Of a stretch of 64,000 bases of DNA, positions 9,045-18,470 are shown piece after piece. The notes beneath the pieces were generated by a model. It saw only the letters and a program-made list of their open reading frames with translations, made no database searches and had not been told where the DNA came from. The first letter of the stretch is position 1, and each line of letters opens with the position of its first letter. This DNA comes from Rhizobium sp. TH135 (GTDB lineage: Bacteria; Pseudomonadota; Alphaproteobacteria; Rhizobiales; Rhizobiaceae). The position numbers were made by a program, and so were the translations under genes. The stretch is taken from contig NZ_PKRP01000008.1 of NCBI RefSeq assembly GCF_002855515.1, positions 1 to 64,000 on the forward strand, read 5' to 3'.

Positions 9045-10232
9045 TTGCCGCAGGCGCCTACTTGCGGGAAAACGTCCCTTGGAGGCATTCGAGCTTCCAC
9101 AGGCTTAAGCGTCATATGGTCAGCTAATGTAGGGCGGACGGAGGGACAGATCGAGATTTTTGGATCTAACCTCCTGAAAATCTTTCTGGTACTTGTTGCC
9201 GCAGCCCTTGTCTATCCATTGCTTGGACGAGTTGTCCTGGTTTGTCTGGCAACAGGGGTCGCTGTTCTGGTGTCCTTCAGCGCATCGCTCGATGTCGGCG
9301 AGGTTTACTCTTACTCCGAATATTATAAGCGCGCCTTCTGGTATTTCGGCGATGATCTGACAACGTGGCTCGCACCGCTATACCTCTTCTCCGTCTTGAG
9401 GCGGCAGCGTCTCCTCGCGATCGGCTTGGCCGGAGCAGCCTTCCTTTCCGGCGGGCGTATAGGGCTCATCCTTGTTGCTATCCAAGCGCTCTTTATCATT
9501 GGTAGTTGGCGGCGAGAACAATCCAGGATCGCTCCTTCTATCGGCCTTTCGTTAATAGGTGGTGTTATAGTGTATTTCGTAGTGGTCAGCACTTCATCGC
9601 ACGCGATAAGGGCGGCTAACAGTGCTATTCTCCATTTCAATCTAGAGAGTTCCATTTCCTTGTTTGAGCCAACCAGGCGCGGATTCAGCGATTGCCGGAT
9701 AGCGAATTGCTTCGATCGGAAGGTTAAGAGACCATTCCGCATGCGGACGCTGAGCGCGGTGGCCGGGCTCTGGATGACCCTGGAAGGGGGCTTTCCCGGT
9801 TCCCGCTATCCGGATACCCCAGAAAAATTCGCGGAGTTGATTGTGAAGGCCAACCCGTGGGGCGTCAATGACCGCTATGGCGTGACTCGGGAGGAATGGA
9901 TGCGGATCGGGACCGTACAGTCGCCCTATGTCGGTTTCGGCGCCGGCTATGGCCCTGCTCTTCTGGCGCTGGCGATGGGTTTCATCGGTGCGGTCTGTCT
10001 TGTCGGGCTGTGGGTCCTGAGTGTCCGGCCTCCGGATGCATGGACCCCACTCACAGTCTTCTTTATCGTCAATGCCATTTTCAATCAGACGCAGGCATGG
10101 TTGCAGCCGGGGCCCGTGCTGTTCGCGATGGGATTATGCGGTACCCACATCCTGTGGCAATATTTTTCCTTTGGTGCCAGGGGACAAGACCAGCCATTGC
10201 CCGGCAGCAACCCGGTCGTTAAAGAGGTTTGA
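9045..10232 (+). CDS. Wzy/O-antigen ligase-like polysaccharide polymerase, possibly N-terminally shortened
   Basis: Up to 395 residues, mostly hydrophobic. About six helices precede a large polar loop (roughly residues 215-295, between the cysteine-containing stretch SDCRIANC and VQSPYVGFGAGYG) and three follow. The helix-large loop-helix layout is that of Wzy polymerases and WaaL/ExoQ-like ligases, which join lipid-linked repeat units in the periplasm. The start is uncertain: TTG at 9045 is the first possible codon, but the first 40 residues look unlike protein and there is no clear ribosome site. The frame is closed just upstream by TAG at 9039. Fewer helices than usual before the loop raises the possibility of 5' loss. 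Confidence 0.6.
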   Translation: MPQAPTCGKTSLGGIRASTGLSVIWSANVGRTEGQIEIFGSNLLKIFLVLVAAALVYPLLGRVVLVCLATGVAVLVSFSASLDVGEVYSYSEYYKRAFWYFGDDLTTWLAPLYLFSVLRRQRLLAIGLAGAAFLSGGRIGLILVAIQALFIIGSWRREQSRIAPSIGLSLIGGVIVYFVVVSTSSHAIRAANSAILHFNLESSISLFEPTRRGFSDCRIANCFDRKVKRPFRMRTLSAVAGLWMTLEGGFPGSRYPDTPEKFAELIVKANPWGVNDRYGVTREEWMRIGTVQSPYVGFGAGYGPALLALAMGFIGAVCLVGLWVLSVRPPDAWTPLTVFFIVNAIFNQTQAWLQPGPVLFAMGLCGTHILWQYFSFGARGQDQPLPGSNPVVKEV

Positions 10233-10241
10233 CGCCGAGCC

Positions 10242-11234
10242 TTGAAATCCCTCGCTGACACGTCCCGGATCCCTTACCCGCCCATGCCCCCACTCGTCAC
10301 CATCGGCGTCACGGCCTTCAACGCGCAAGACAATATTGAACGCGCCGTACGGTCAGCCCTGCAGCAGGATTGGTCCAACCTTGAAGTCGTGGTGGTGGAT
10401 GACGCGTCCTCAGATCAGACCGGCGAGATCGTCGAGCGCATTGTTCTGAAAGACAGCCGTGTGCGCCTGGTACGGCATGCTAAGAACCTGGGCGTTGGTG
10501 CTGCGCGGAATTCCATCATCAACGCGGCCTCTGGCGAGTTCGTGGCCTTTTTCGACGACGACGATGAGAGTGAGGCGAGCCGTATAGGGGCACAATGGGC
10601 GCGGATTATGCGGTATGAAATGAAGTTCGCGATGGGGGCGCCGGTGATCTGCCATACGGCGCGGCTGCAGACGACCGGCGACGGGGCTGAACGGGTCGAA
10701 CCGACCATGGGGTGCCGCGAGGGGGCGTCTGCGCCACATGGACCTGCGGTCGCTTCGCGGATATTGTGGGGGACGCGTCTCGATCAGGGCTTCGGCGCTG
10801 TCGCGACCTGCTCTCAGATGGCCAGGACGTCCACCTATCGCGCGACCGGCGGGTTCGACGCTGCGTTCAGACGGTCGGAAGATACTGAATTCTGTGTGAG
10901 ATTGGCTCTGATGGGGGGGCATTTCGTCGGTATCGACAGTCCGTTGGTTCGCCAAAAGTTGACGGCGCGCGCAGACAAAACGCTCGACAATGAATTGAAG
11001 TACAAGCTGATGCTGCTGGCGAAACACAAGCAAACTGCTCCCACTCCGGGCCATTTTTCCGCAGCGAGTGGTTTTCTGCGATTTAAGTATGCCTTGCAGC
11101 GACGCGCGAGATTTTCAGCGCTGATCTGCCTCTTACAACTGCTCGTGACACATCCGGTGCTGACGACTGATAGGCTGGATCAGGCAATTCGGCGGGGAGC
11201 AAGCAAACCGAACCTTGCGCATTTCACGCGGTGA
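10242..11234 (+). CDS. Glycosyltransferase family 2
   Basis: 330 residues with a GT-A fold. The N-terminus has the nucleotide-sugar motif TIGVTAFNAQDNIERAVRSA, then VVVDDASSDQT near residue 50 and the metal-binding acidic cluster FFDDDDES near 105. A later FRRSEDTEFCVRLAL block holds the ED motif of the catalytic region. It adds a sugar to the lipid-linked repeat at the inner face of the membrane; donor and linkage are unknown. The start is TTG at 10242. It is a tandem paralogue of the next gene, sharing the APHGPAVA, GGFDAAFRRSED and GGHFVGID blocks. Confidence 0.85.
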   Translation: MKSLADTSRIPYPPMPPLVTIGVTAFNAQDNIERAVRSALQQDWSNLEVVVVDDASSDQTGEIVERIVLKDSRVRLVRHAKNLGVGAARNSIINAASGEFVAFFDDDDESEASRIGAQWARIMRYEMKFAMGAPVICHTARLQTTGDGAERVEPTMGCREGASAPHGPAVASRILWGTRLDQGFGAVATCSQMARTSTYRATGGFDAAFRRSEDTEFCVRLALMGGHFVGIDSPLVRQKLTARADKTLDNELKYKLMLLAKHKQTAPTPGHFSAASGFLRFKYALQRRARFSALICLLQLLVTHPVLTTDRLDQAIRRGASKPNLAHFTR

Positions 11235-11240
11235 TTGTCC

Positions 11241-12200
11241 ATGAATGATTTTTATCCGACGGTGACCGTTGCCATCACCTGCTTCAATGCGATTCAGACG
11301 ATCGAGCGTGCGGTGAAGAGCGCGCGTTCACAAGACTGGCCCGCGCTCGAAATCTTGATTGCGGATGACTGTTCCACGGACGGATCGGCTGACTTCGTGG
11401 CGTCGCTGATTGCGGATGATCGGCGGGCAAGACTGGTTCGCCGCGCGACAAATGGTGGGGCGGCCGCGACACGCAATACCCTTATTGAAGCCGCAACCGG
11501 CGAATTCGTTATCTTCTTTGACGATGACGATGAAAGCCATCCGACGCGTGTCGCGCGACAGGTGGAGACTTTGCGCGCGCTCGAAGCATCGCGCCCCGGC
11601 CTGCTCGTGGCCTGTTACGCGGGTGGTGAACGGCTCTATCCGAACGGTTATATCAAACCGCTTGCTGCCATCGGTTCAAAGGGGCCACCGCCGCATGGCT
11701 ATGCGGTGGCAAACTATCTGCTGTTCTATTCCCGCCCTAAGGGCTTCTTCTTCGGAGCAGGAACGCCAACCTGCGCGCTCATGGCGCGACGTTCGGTGTT
11801 CGAGCAAGTGGGAGGGTTCGATCCTACTCTTCGGCGAGTGGAGGATGTCGATTTTGCGGTTCGGTTGGCATTGGCGGGTGGGTATTTTGTTGGTACGCGG
11901 GACAGCCTGTTCCGCCAGCATGCAACGGTCGGGGTTGACAAGAGTCCGGAAGCCAACCGGGACGCCGAGGTCAGTCTGGCGCGGAAGCACAAAGGCTATC
12001 TGACATCCATCGGGCGATATCACTATGCTGTCCGGTGGCCGAATCTGCGTTACCTGCACTTCAAGCGCAGATATGCGGCTTTTCTTGTCGAGTTCCTCCA
12101 GATCGTTGCCCGAAATCCCCTAGCGGCGAGCCGCCATATTCTCCATACCGGCCCAAGACGCTTGCGGCACGAACTTCAGATGAGGAAACGCCAGAAATGA
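11241..12200 (+). CDS. Glycosyltransferase family 2 (tandem paralogue)
   Basis: About 319 residues. Motifs match the preceding gene: AITCFNAIQTIERAVKSA, IADDCSTDGSAD, FFDDDDESHPTR, PPHGYAVA, GGFDPTLRRVEDVDFAVRLAL and GGYFVGTR. ATG at 11241 is preferred to the in-frame TTG at 11235, which directly follows the stop of the previous gene; both are close enough for translational coupling. The stop overlaps the next start (ATGA at 12197). The pair probably arose by duplication and may add successive sugars of the repeat unit. Specificity cannot be told. Confidence 0.85.
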   Translation: MNDFYPTVTVAITCFNAIQTIERAVKSARSQDWPALEILIADDCSTDGSADFVASLIADDRRARLVRRATNGGAAATRNTLIEAATGEFVIFFDDDDESHPTRVARQVETLRALEASRPGLLVACYAGGERLYPNGYIKPLAAIGSKGPPPHGYAVANYLLFYSRPKGFFFGAGTPTCALMARRSVFEQVGGFDPTLRRVEDVDFAVRLALAGGYFVGTRDSLFRQHATVGVDKSPEANRDAEVSLARKHKGYLTSIGRYHYAVRWPNLRYLHFKRRYAAFLVEFLQIVARNPLAASRHILHTGPRRLRHELQMRKRQK

Positions 12201-13312
12201 GGTTACTGTTCGTGGCTCGCGCGTTGCACGATATGGCAGGCGGCGTGGAGCGGATGATCATTTCGGTTATGAACGAAATGGTTTCGCGAGGGCATGAGGT
12301 CGCGCTCTTCAGTTGGGACCGCGAAGATGCCGTAGCTTTTTACCCCATCGATCCGAGGGTTTCCTGGTTCAAACTGGCTTCCGGCGATCCGAGCCGACGC
12401 GCAGGCCTTTCCGAGCGGCTGCTGCGCGTGTCGAAGGTCCGCCGCATGGTGACGGGCTTCAAGCCGGATGTCGTCACATGCTTTCAAGGCGGGCCGTTTC
12501 GGGCGATGCTCGGCTACACTTGGGGGCTTCGGATTCCGCTTGTAGCGGCCGAGAGAACGGCGCCGACCCTTTATGATCATGCAAACAATACGCGGCTGAG
12601 GAAACTGGAACATTGGACGTTTCAGTTCGCCGCCAGAATAACCGTGCAGTTCGACAGATACAGGGAATATTATCCCCGCAATCTGCAAGACCTGATCGTC
12701 GAGACCCCCAACCCGGTCCCGGAGGCTTCCCAGCATGCCCAACCAGATGTGCCGAGCCTTGAGGGACGCTACACCCTGTTGTCGGTGGGCCGGCTGAGTT
12801 ACCAGAAGAACTACTCGGCGCTTGTCCAAGCCTTCGCAAAAATTGCGCCCCAGTTTCCGCTCTGGGACCTAAGGGTTGTGGGCGAGGGGGAAGACAGATC
12901 GGCTTTAGAGAATGCCTTGAAAAACTCTTCCCTAGACCCCCACCGGGTAGTCATGCCGGGTAAGACGGATAGGATCTCCGAGGCCTATGCTGCGGCCAAT
13001 CTCTTTTGCCTTCCGTCGCGTTGGGAAGGCTTTCCAAACGCGCTGGCTGAAGCGCTCGCTCATGGATTGCCCTCTGTCGGCTTCGAGGGGTGCGCGGGCG
13101 TGCCCGATCTGATCACACCGGAAGTAACGGGTAGACTTGCACCTGGAAACGGTTCCGTCGATGCGCTGTCCGACGCTCTGGCCAGCCTGATGTCGAATGA
13201 TGCGCTTCGACAACAGATGGGTAGAAACGCGGTCTTGGCCATGAAACGCTACCGGCCCGAGCTCTGCTTCGATCGTTGGGAGGCAGTTCTTCGCGAGGGC
13301 GCAGGACGATGA
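12197..13312 (+). CDS. Glycosyltransferase family 4
   Basis: 371 residues, GT-B fold. The N-terminal Rossmann domain has the glycine-rich ALHDMAGGVERMI loop; the C-terminal domain has LSVGRLSYQKNYSALVQAFA and the retaining-GT E-x7-E motif in SRWEGFPNALAEALAHGLP. The start is set by ATG at 12197, overlapping the previous stop as ATGA; the open frame extends further upstream but would lie inside the GT2 gene. The stop again overlaps the next start. Donor and acceptor are unknown. It is similar in plan to the following GT4. Confidence 0.85.
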   Translation: MRLLFVARALHDMAGGVERMIISVMNEMVSRGHEVALFSWDREDAVAFYPIDPRVSWFKLASGDPSRRAGLSERLLRVSKVRRMVTGFKPDVVTCFQGGPFRAMLGYTWGLRIPLVAAERTAPTLYDHANNTRLRKLEHWTFQFAARITVQFDRYREYYPRNLQDLIVETPNPVPEASQHAQPDVPSLEGRYTLLSVGRLSYQKNYSALVQAFAKIAPQFPLWDLRVVGEGEDRSALENALKNSSLDPHRVVMPGKTDRISEAYAAANLFCLPSRWEGFPNALAEALAHGLPSVGFEGCAGVPDLITPEVTGRLAPGNGSVDALSDALASLMSNDALRQQMGRNAVLAMKRYRPELCFDRWEAVLREGAGR

Positions 13313-14379
13313 CTATCCCGTTCATCGTCAAGTCTCTTGAGACGCCCGGGGGAGGCGCTGAACGCGTGTTCGTCGAGATTACGTCAGGGCTTCGAACTCG
13401 CGGTTACGACATCGAGGTGGTGACCTTCGATCCCCCCGGTGCTAGGTCGTTCTATCCCCTGCGGGAAGATGTGCCAAAGCATGATTTGGGCCCGCAATCC
13501 CTCCATCCTGTAAGACTTCTGGCACTGAGACGCGCCATCCTTCGAATGAAGCCGACACAGATCGTTGCATTCATGCCGTCTAGTTACGTTCCAACCGCGT
13601 TCGCGCTGCTGGGTAGTGGGGCTGCCGTGAGGGCGAGCGAACACAATGTCCCGGCCCGTTACCGATCTTCTCCGGCAAAGTGGGGCGTGCTGAACGCCTC
13701 TGTTCCGGCCATCGATCGCTTCACGGCCGTCTCTGCCCAGATGAAGGATGCCTACCCGTGGTGGATCCGCCGCAAGATGACCGTGGTTGAGAACCCGGTA
13801 TCAGGAACAGGTACCGAGTTAGCCGACGTCTTTGCGTTCGGGCGTTCAAAACGGCTGCTGGCGGTGGGCCGGCTACATCCACAAAAGGACCACGTCACCC
13901 TCATCCGGGCCTTCGCTGTCATTGCCGAAACCATGCCCGATTGGCATCTGCGTATTCTCGGCGAAGGAGACGAGCGGTCGATGCTTGAGCACGAGATCAA
14001 ACGACTGGGCCTTGCTGGCCGCGTAGAGATGCCGGGCGCCGTCTTGGATATGAGTGCGGAATACACGGCGGCGCAGCTTTATGTCATACCATCGCTGTAC
14101 GAGAGCCAAGGACTGGCCACGGTGGAGGCGATGGCTCACGGACTGCCGGCCGTCGGCTTTCGCGATTGTCCAGGTACCAACAGCATTATTGCCGACGGGC
14201 TGAACGGCATCCTGATCGATCCACACCCCAATCGGCCGGAAGCCTTGGCGCAGGGGTTGAAAGCGATGATGCAGGATGAGCAGCGCAGGTCGTCGCTTGC
14301 ACTGGGCGCTCTGGCGCATGTGCCGGGTCCCCGGCTGGATGCCGTCCTCGATGACTGGGAGGCTTTCCTTGAGTCGTAA
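13309..14379 (+). CDS. Glycosyltransferase family 4
   Basis: 356 residues, GT-B fold. Visible are the ETPGGGAERVFVEI glycine loop near the N-terminus, LAVGRLHPQKDHVTLIRAFA, ILGEGDERS, and the E-x7-E motif in SLYESQGLATVEAMAHGLP. ATG at 13309 overlaps the previous stop as ATGA. The first serine-rich turn and central blocks resemble the upstream GT4, so the two may be distant duplicates. It is predicted to extend the lipid-linked repeat unit in the cytoplasm. Confidence 0.85.
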   Translation: MTIPFIVKSLETPGGGAERVFVEITSGLRTRGYDIEVVTFDPPGARSFYPLREDVPKHDLGPQSLHPVRLLALRRAILRMKPTQIVAFMPSSYVPTAFALLGSGAAVRASEHNVPARYRSSPAKWGVLNASVPAIDRFTAVSAQMKDAYPWWIRRKMTVVENPVSGTGTELADVFAFGRSKRLLAVGRLHPQKDHVTLIRAFAVIAETMPDWHLRILGEGDERSMLEHEIKRLGLAGRVEMPGAVLDMSAEYTAAQLYVIPSLYESQGLATVEAMAHGLPAVGFRDCPGTNSIIADGLNGILIDPHPNRPEALAQGLKAMMQDEQRRSSLALGALAHVPGPRLDAVLDDWEAFLES

Positions 14380-15532
14380 TTCCAAACCCTCGATCCCGCA
14401 TGCAGCCGCGAAACCCAAGCTCCTCTTCCTAGTTTCCGAGGACTGGTACTTCATGTCCCATCGCCTCGCATTGGCGCTGGCGGCACGAGATGCCGGGTAT
14501 GGTGTCGTCGTTGCCACACGGGTGTCTACTCATGGGACAGCCATGGAGGCTCTCGGACTGCGCGTGGTGCCACTCGCCCAGATGAAGCGGTCTAGTGCTA
14601 ACATCTGGAACGAGATCAAATGCCTATCGGAAATCCTTAGCATCATTCGACAAGAGAAACCGACCGTCGTACATGCAGTTGCAATCAAGCCTGTCATCTA
14701 CGCGGCAATCTGTAGCCATGTCTTAAAGGTGCCGCGGTTCGTGGCCGCATTGGGCGGGCTTGGTTCAATATTCTCGGACAGCGGGTTAAAGGCACGCCTG
14801 CTCAGACCTCTGGTCAAGGGACTGTTTCGCCTGTTGCTCAACAGAGAAAACACGCGGGTCATTCTTCAGAATGCGAACGACCTAGATGTGATGACTCGTG
14901 GCTGCGGTTTACTCGAAGGAAATTCTGTCCTTGTGCGCGGCGCAGGGGTGGACACGGAGCAGTATGCCGCAAGACCCATCCCTGATGGGGTTCCGGTCGT
15001 GATGTTGGCCTCCAGGATGATCTGGCCGAAAGGAGTACAGGAATTCGTGGATGCGGCGATCAAGGTCAAGGAAAAGACGGATGTCCGTTTCGTGCTGGTC
15101 GGCCGGCCCGATTGTGAGAATGCGGCTTCGGTGCCCGAGACGCTGTTGGTAAAATGGAATCGCGAGGGCACCATTGAATGGTGGGGCCACAGAGCCGACA
15201 TGGCCGACACGCTGGCTGAGGCCACGGTGGTTTGTCTTCCGACCTATTACGGCGAGGGTGTTCCTAAGATCCTTCTTGAGGCGATGTCGGTCGGTCGACC
15301 GATCATTACAACTGACATGCCCGGATGCCGTGAACTGGTCGAAAGCGGTCGAACTGGTGCGCTGGTCGAACGGAGGAACGCGGAGTCATTGGCGAGAGCC
15401 ATTGAGGGCCTGCTCTCAAAGCCGGACCGTCTGGCGCTCGCCGGCCAAGAAGCCCGCAAAATGGTGATCGCCGAATACTCTGTCGAGCAGGTCATAGACC
15501 AGACCTTGCGGACATATGGGCCAATACATTGA
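14369..15532 (+). CDS. Glycosyltransferase family 4
   Basis: 387 residues from TTG at 14369. This start is chosen because GGGAGG (14357-14362) sits six bases before it; an in-frame ATG at 14351 lacks a ribosome site. The protein begins KLLFLVSEDWYFMSHRLALA, like the GT4 enzymes that act early on undecaprenyl-linked amino sugars (WbpX/PglA-like openings), and has the E-x7-E motif in TYYGEGVPKILLEAMSVGRP. The start lies within the end of the previous gene. It is the last gene of the plus-strand run; 34 bases separate it from the convergent epimerase-type gene. Confidence 0.8.
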   Translation: MSRNSKPSIPHAAAKPKLLFLVSEDWYFMSHRLALALAARDAGYGVVVATRVSTHGTAMEALGLRVVPLAQMKRSSANIWNEIKCLSEILSIIRQEKPTVVHAVAIKPVIYAAICSHVLKVPRFVAALGGLGSIFSDSGLKARLLRPLVKGLFRLLLNRENTRVILQNANDLDVMTRGCGLLEGNSVLVRGAGVDTEQYAARPIPDGVPVVMLASRMIWPKGVQEFVDAAIKVKEKTDVRFVLVGRPDCENAASVPETLLVKWNREGTIEWWGHRADMADTLAEATVVCLPTYYGEGVPKILLEAMSVGRPIITTDMPGCRELVESGRTGALVERRNAESLARAIEGLLSKPDRLALAGQEARKMVIAEYSVEQVIDQTLRTYGPIH

Positions 15533-15566
15533 CCACACTTCCAAGCCTAGTGTGAAGGAAAGGTCG

Positions 15567-16481
15567 TTAGTCGTGTAACGGTCGAAAGGTGCTCTGGCTG
15601 ACGAATGGCAGCGGGTCCCAGTTCAGCAGAGTGCGGGTTTTTTCAACATCCACTTCGAGATTGCTCATAAGCCTGTTTCGTGTCGAACGTGGTACGGCCA
15701 AAGCAGCGAGGAAAGTGCATGCGAAGACGAAGTCGAGAATTCTCGGTGGGCGCTTCCATCCAAGGTCCAACAGCAGCTCGTGTGTGGAGATATGGGTACT
15801 GTCTGCGACCAGAAAGACTTGGTCGGCAGATCTTGGCTCTCGTCGGGCGGCCATGATCGCGCTTGATAGGTTTGACAGGTGCACCAGCGAGCGGCGATTT
15901 TGGACGGCTCCGAACGGCGAAGGCAGCTGGAAGCGTGCCCATTTCTTCAACGCCGCCAGGTTTCCCTTCACGCCCGGGCCGTAAACCAGCGTTGGACGCA
16001 AAATGACGACTTCAAGATCGGTTTGCCTGCCCAGTTCGAGGAGCGCGATTTCGGCTTCCGCCTTCGATACCGCATAAGGCCCCTCAGGTTTGCGGGGATC
16101 GTCCGATCTAAACGGCTGGCCTGGTCGGGTCGTCTCGCCATTCACCTTGATGGTGCTGACAAAGATGAACCTCCGGACACCCGCCTTTATCGCCGCACGG
16201 GCCAGATGAAGCGTCGCGTCCACATTTGCGAGCCGGAATTCGGAAAGAGGGTTAGAGGCACGGTCCTTCATCACGTGTACGCGTGCGGCGAGATGAATGA
16301 CCGTATCAACCTTTTCGAGGATGGGGGCCCAGTCCATCTCCTCGCCGTAGCTCGGGATCTTCAGGAGGCCAGCCTTTTCAGTACGGGAGACCCCTATCGT
16401 CGGGATCCCATTGCGCTGAAGTTCCTTCATGAGGAAACTTCCCACAAAGCCTGACGCTCCGGTTACCAAAGTCGACTTCAT
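15567..16481 (-). CDS. NAD(P)-dependent nucleotide-sugar reductase (WbpV/WreQ-like; UDP-QuiNAc formation)
   Basis: 304 residues, extended SDR fold. The Rossmann loop is VTGASGFVGSFL (residues 6-17), the catalytic serine is in FVSTIKVNGE near 110, and the YAVSK motif is near 140. The STIKVNGE block and overall length match reductases that reduce the 4-keto group of UDP-4-keto-6-deoxy-GlcNAc to give UDP-QuiNAc. Ordinary UDP-Glc 4-epimerases differ in this block. The next two genes on this strand supply the 4,6-dehydratase and an initiating sugar-phosphate transferase, the same trio known in Rhizobium etli. The function is therefore well supported by context, but UDP-sugar epimerase activity is not excluded. 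Confidence 0.75.
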   Translation of the reverse strand: MKSTLVTGASGFVGSFLMKELQRNGIPTIGVSRTEKAGLLKIPSYGEEMDWAPILEKVDTVIHLAARVHVMKDRASNPLSEFRLANVDATLHLARAAIKAGVRRFIFVSTIKVNGETTRPGQPFRSDDPRKPEGPYAVSKAEAEIALLELGRQTDLEVVILRPTLVYGPGVKGNLAALKKWARFQLPSPFGAVQNRRSLVHLSNLSSAIMAARREPRSADQVFLVADSTHISTHELLLDLGWKRPPRILDFVFACTFLAALAVPRSTRNRLMSNLEVDVEKTRTLLNWDPLPFVSQSTFRPLHD

Positions 16482-16517
16482 CCCGTCTCCAAATGCCCGT
16501 CAGAGTGTTCCGATCAC

Positions 16518-18434
16518 TCACTGAAGAGTTGCGTCATTGCCATCAATCAGGGAAAACAAAACGGTTCTCGCATCCTGTTCATTCTCTTGCGCGACGGCGT
16601 TCTCCAGCGCTACCAGCGCGCCTTCGAGGTCTTGATGACCAATCGTCGAGGCGTCCGCTCGCATGATTTTTGGATGGGCCGTCGGTTTGGCATGGTCCCG
16701 GTTGTAGAAGAGCTCTTCGAAAGGCTTCTCGCCCGGGCGCTTGCCGATCACCTTGACGGCAATGCCGCCATCGGGGTTGTCGGCGTTCCTGACCTTGAAG
16801 CCCGCGAGTCGGATCATGTTTTCTGCTAAATCGCCTATGCGCACGGGTTCGCCCATGTCCAACAGGAAGACGTCGCCGCCTTCCGACATCGCACCCGCCT
16901 GCACGATCAGCTCGGCTGCTTCCGGGATGGACATGAAGTACCGCGTCATATCCGGATCGGTGACGGTGACTGGACCGCCCTTGGCGATCTGCTCCTTGAA
17001 GAGCGGTACAACCGAGCCATTGGAGCCGATGACATTGCCAAAGCGGACGGCACAAAAGGTCTGCTTGCTGCCGCTGCTGCGGGCCTGGATTGCGAGTTGG
17101 CGCACAATGAGTTCGGCCCAACGCTTAGTTGCCCCCATGACGTTTGTTGGGCGAACAGCCTTGTCGGAGGAGATAAGGACAACGCTCTGGACGTTCTCCG
17201 CTGCGGCAGCCTGAGCAAGCGTCTGGGTGCCAAAGACGTTGTTACGAATACCTTCCAGAACGTTCGCTTCTACGAGCGGGACGTGTTTGTGGGCTGCTGC
17301 ATGATAGAGAACCTCGATCCGATGTGTCCGTATCGTCCGTCGCACCAGTTGCTCATCAGTGACCGAGCCGAGAACGGGCACTATGTCAGGGCCGCCCTTC
17401 GTCATCAGCTCCTGTTCGATGCGGTAGAGGGCATATTCGCTCGCTTCAAAAAGCACCAGCTTTTCCGGCTTCCAGGTTGCGATCAATCGACAGAGTTCTG
17501 AACCAATGGATCCGCCGGCACCGGTGACCATCACCGTCTTGCCGCTTAGTGCCCTCGCCAGTAGATCGTTGTCTGGTGGGACGAAGGAGCGTCCCAAGAG
17601 TTCGTCGATTTCGATCTCGCGGATCTGGTTTACGATGTAGCGACCGTCGACGATGTCGGAGATATCGGGTACGCTCCGGATTTTGATCCCGAGCCCTGAC
17701 ACGCGGGCAATGACCGCCTGTCTCGCGTCTGCCGGTATCGATGACATAGACAGCACAATCTCCCGAATGCCGTAGCGTTCGACCAGTATTGGCAGGTCCC
17801 GAGGCGGGAAGACGCGGTACCCGCCCACATCATGGCCGTGATTGGCGGGATCGTCGTCAATCAGTCCCATGACGTAGCGGTTTCCATGCCCGCGCAGCGC
17901 ACGTGCCAGCTGAGCGGCTCTGGGGCCAGCGCCATAGATGAAGATCGGCTCTTCATCGCGGCGCATGCCGGTGCCTGCATTCAAAATCCATTTGGCAGCA
18001 AAGCGAGTGCTGCCGATCAGTAGGGTCCCGAGCGCGAAATAGAGAACCGGCACCGAGCGAGGTACGATACCCCTGCCAGTCATCTCGGTCAGGAAGATGA
18101 TGATGACCCAGCACATCGTTGCGATCATCATCGCACGCAGCACCGTCCAGATCGCTGCTTCCGGCAGATAGCGGATGACTGACCGGTATAAACCTAGGCG
18201 AATGAAGACTGGTATTGCCACGGCGACGGCGAAGAATGCCAGAATGACACGTTCAGGAGTTATCGCTGGCGACCAGTTGGAAAGGCGTAAGGCATAGGAT
18301 GCCCATATCGCGACCAGAAGCAGGACGGCGTCCATCAGAATCATTATCACCCGCTTCCAAGGGCGCGGCGTCCGTATGATCCGTTCGCGTATCGCGCGGA
18401 TGAAAGGGTGCTGAACGAGGTCGGCTCTTGTCAT
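16518..18434 (-). CDS. Membrane-bound UDP-GlcNAc 4,6-dehydratase (WbpM/WreV family)
   Basis: 638 residues. The N-terminal 150 residues hold about four membrane helices, followed by a vestigial Rossmann domain (IYGAGPRAAQLARAL) and then the catalytic SDR domain from about residue 300 (VTGAGGSIGSELCRLI). The catalytic region SSDKAVRPTNVMGATKR has methionine where most SDRs have tyrosine, the SMK-type triad of WbpM and FlaA1. The family makes UDP-4-keto-6-deoxy-GlcNAc at the inner membrane, the precursor of QuiNAc, FucNAc and bacillosamine. It sits 37 bases downstream of the initiating transferase gene and 36 bases upstream of the reductase gene. Length and motifs look intact. Confidence 0.9.
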   Translation of the reverse strand: MTRADLVQHPFIRAIRERIIRTPRPWKRVIMILMDAVLLLVAIWASYALRLSNWSPAITPERVILAFFAVAVAIPVFIRLGLYRSVIRYLPEAAIWTVLRAMMIATMCWVIIIFLTEMTGRGIVPRSVPVLYFALGTLLIGSTRFAAKWILNAGTGMRRDEEPIFIYGAGPRAAQLARALRGHGNRYVMGLIDDDPANHGHDVGGYRVFPPRDLPILVERYGIREIVLSMSSIPADARQAVIARVSGLGIKIRSVPDISDIVDGRYIVNQIREIEIDELLGRSFVPPDNDLLARALSGKTVMVTGAGGSIGSELCRLIATWKPEKLVLFEASEYALYRIEQELMTKGGPDIVPVLGSVTDEQLVRRTIRTHRIEVLYHAAAHKHVPLVEANVLEGIRNNVFGTQTLAQAAAAENVQSVVLISSDKAVRPTNVMGATKRWAELIVRQLAIQARSSGSKQTFCAVRFGNVIGSNGSVVPLFKEQIAKGGPVTVTDPDMTRYFMSIPEAAELIVQAGAMSEGGDVFLLDMGEPVRIGDLAENMIRLAGFKVRNADNPDGGIAVKVIGKRPGEKPFEELFYNRDHAKPTAHPKIMRADASTIGHQDLEGALVALENAVAQENEQDARTVLFSLIDGNDATLQ

Positions 18435-18470
18435 GGGCTATCGCCGATACTTTCTGACGGGTTGTCCGCT

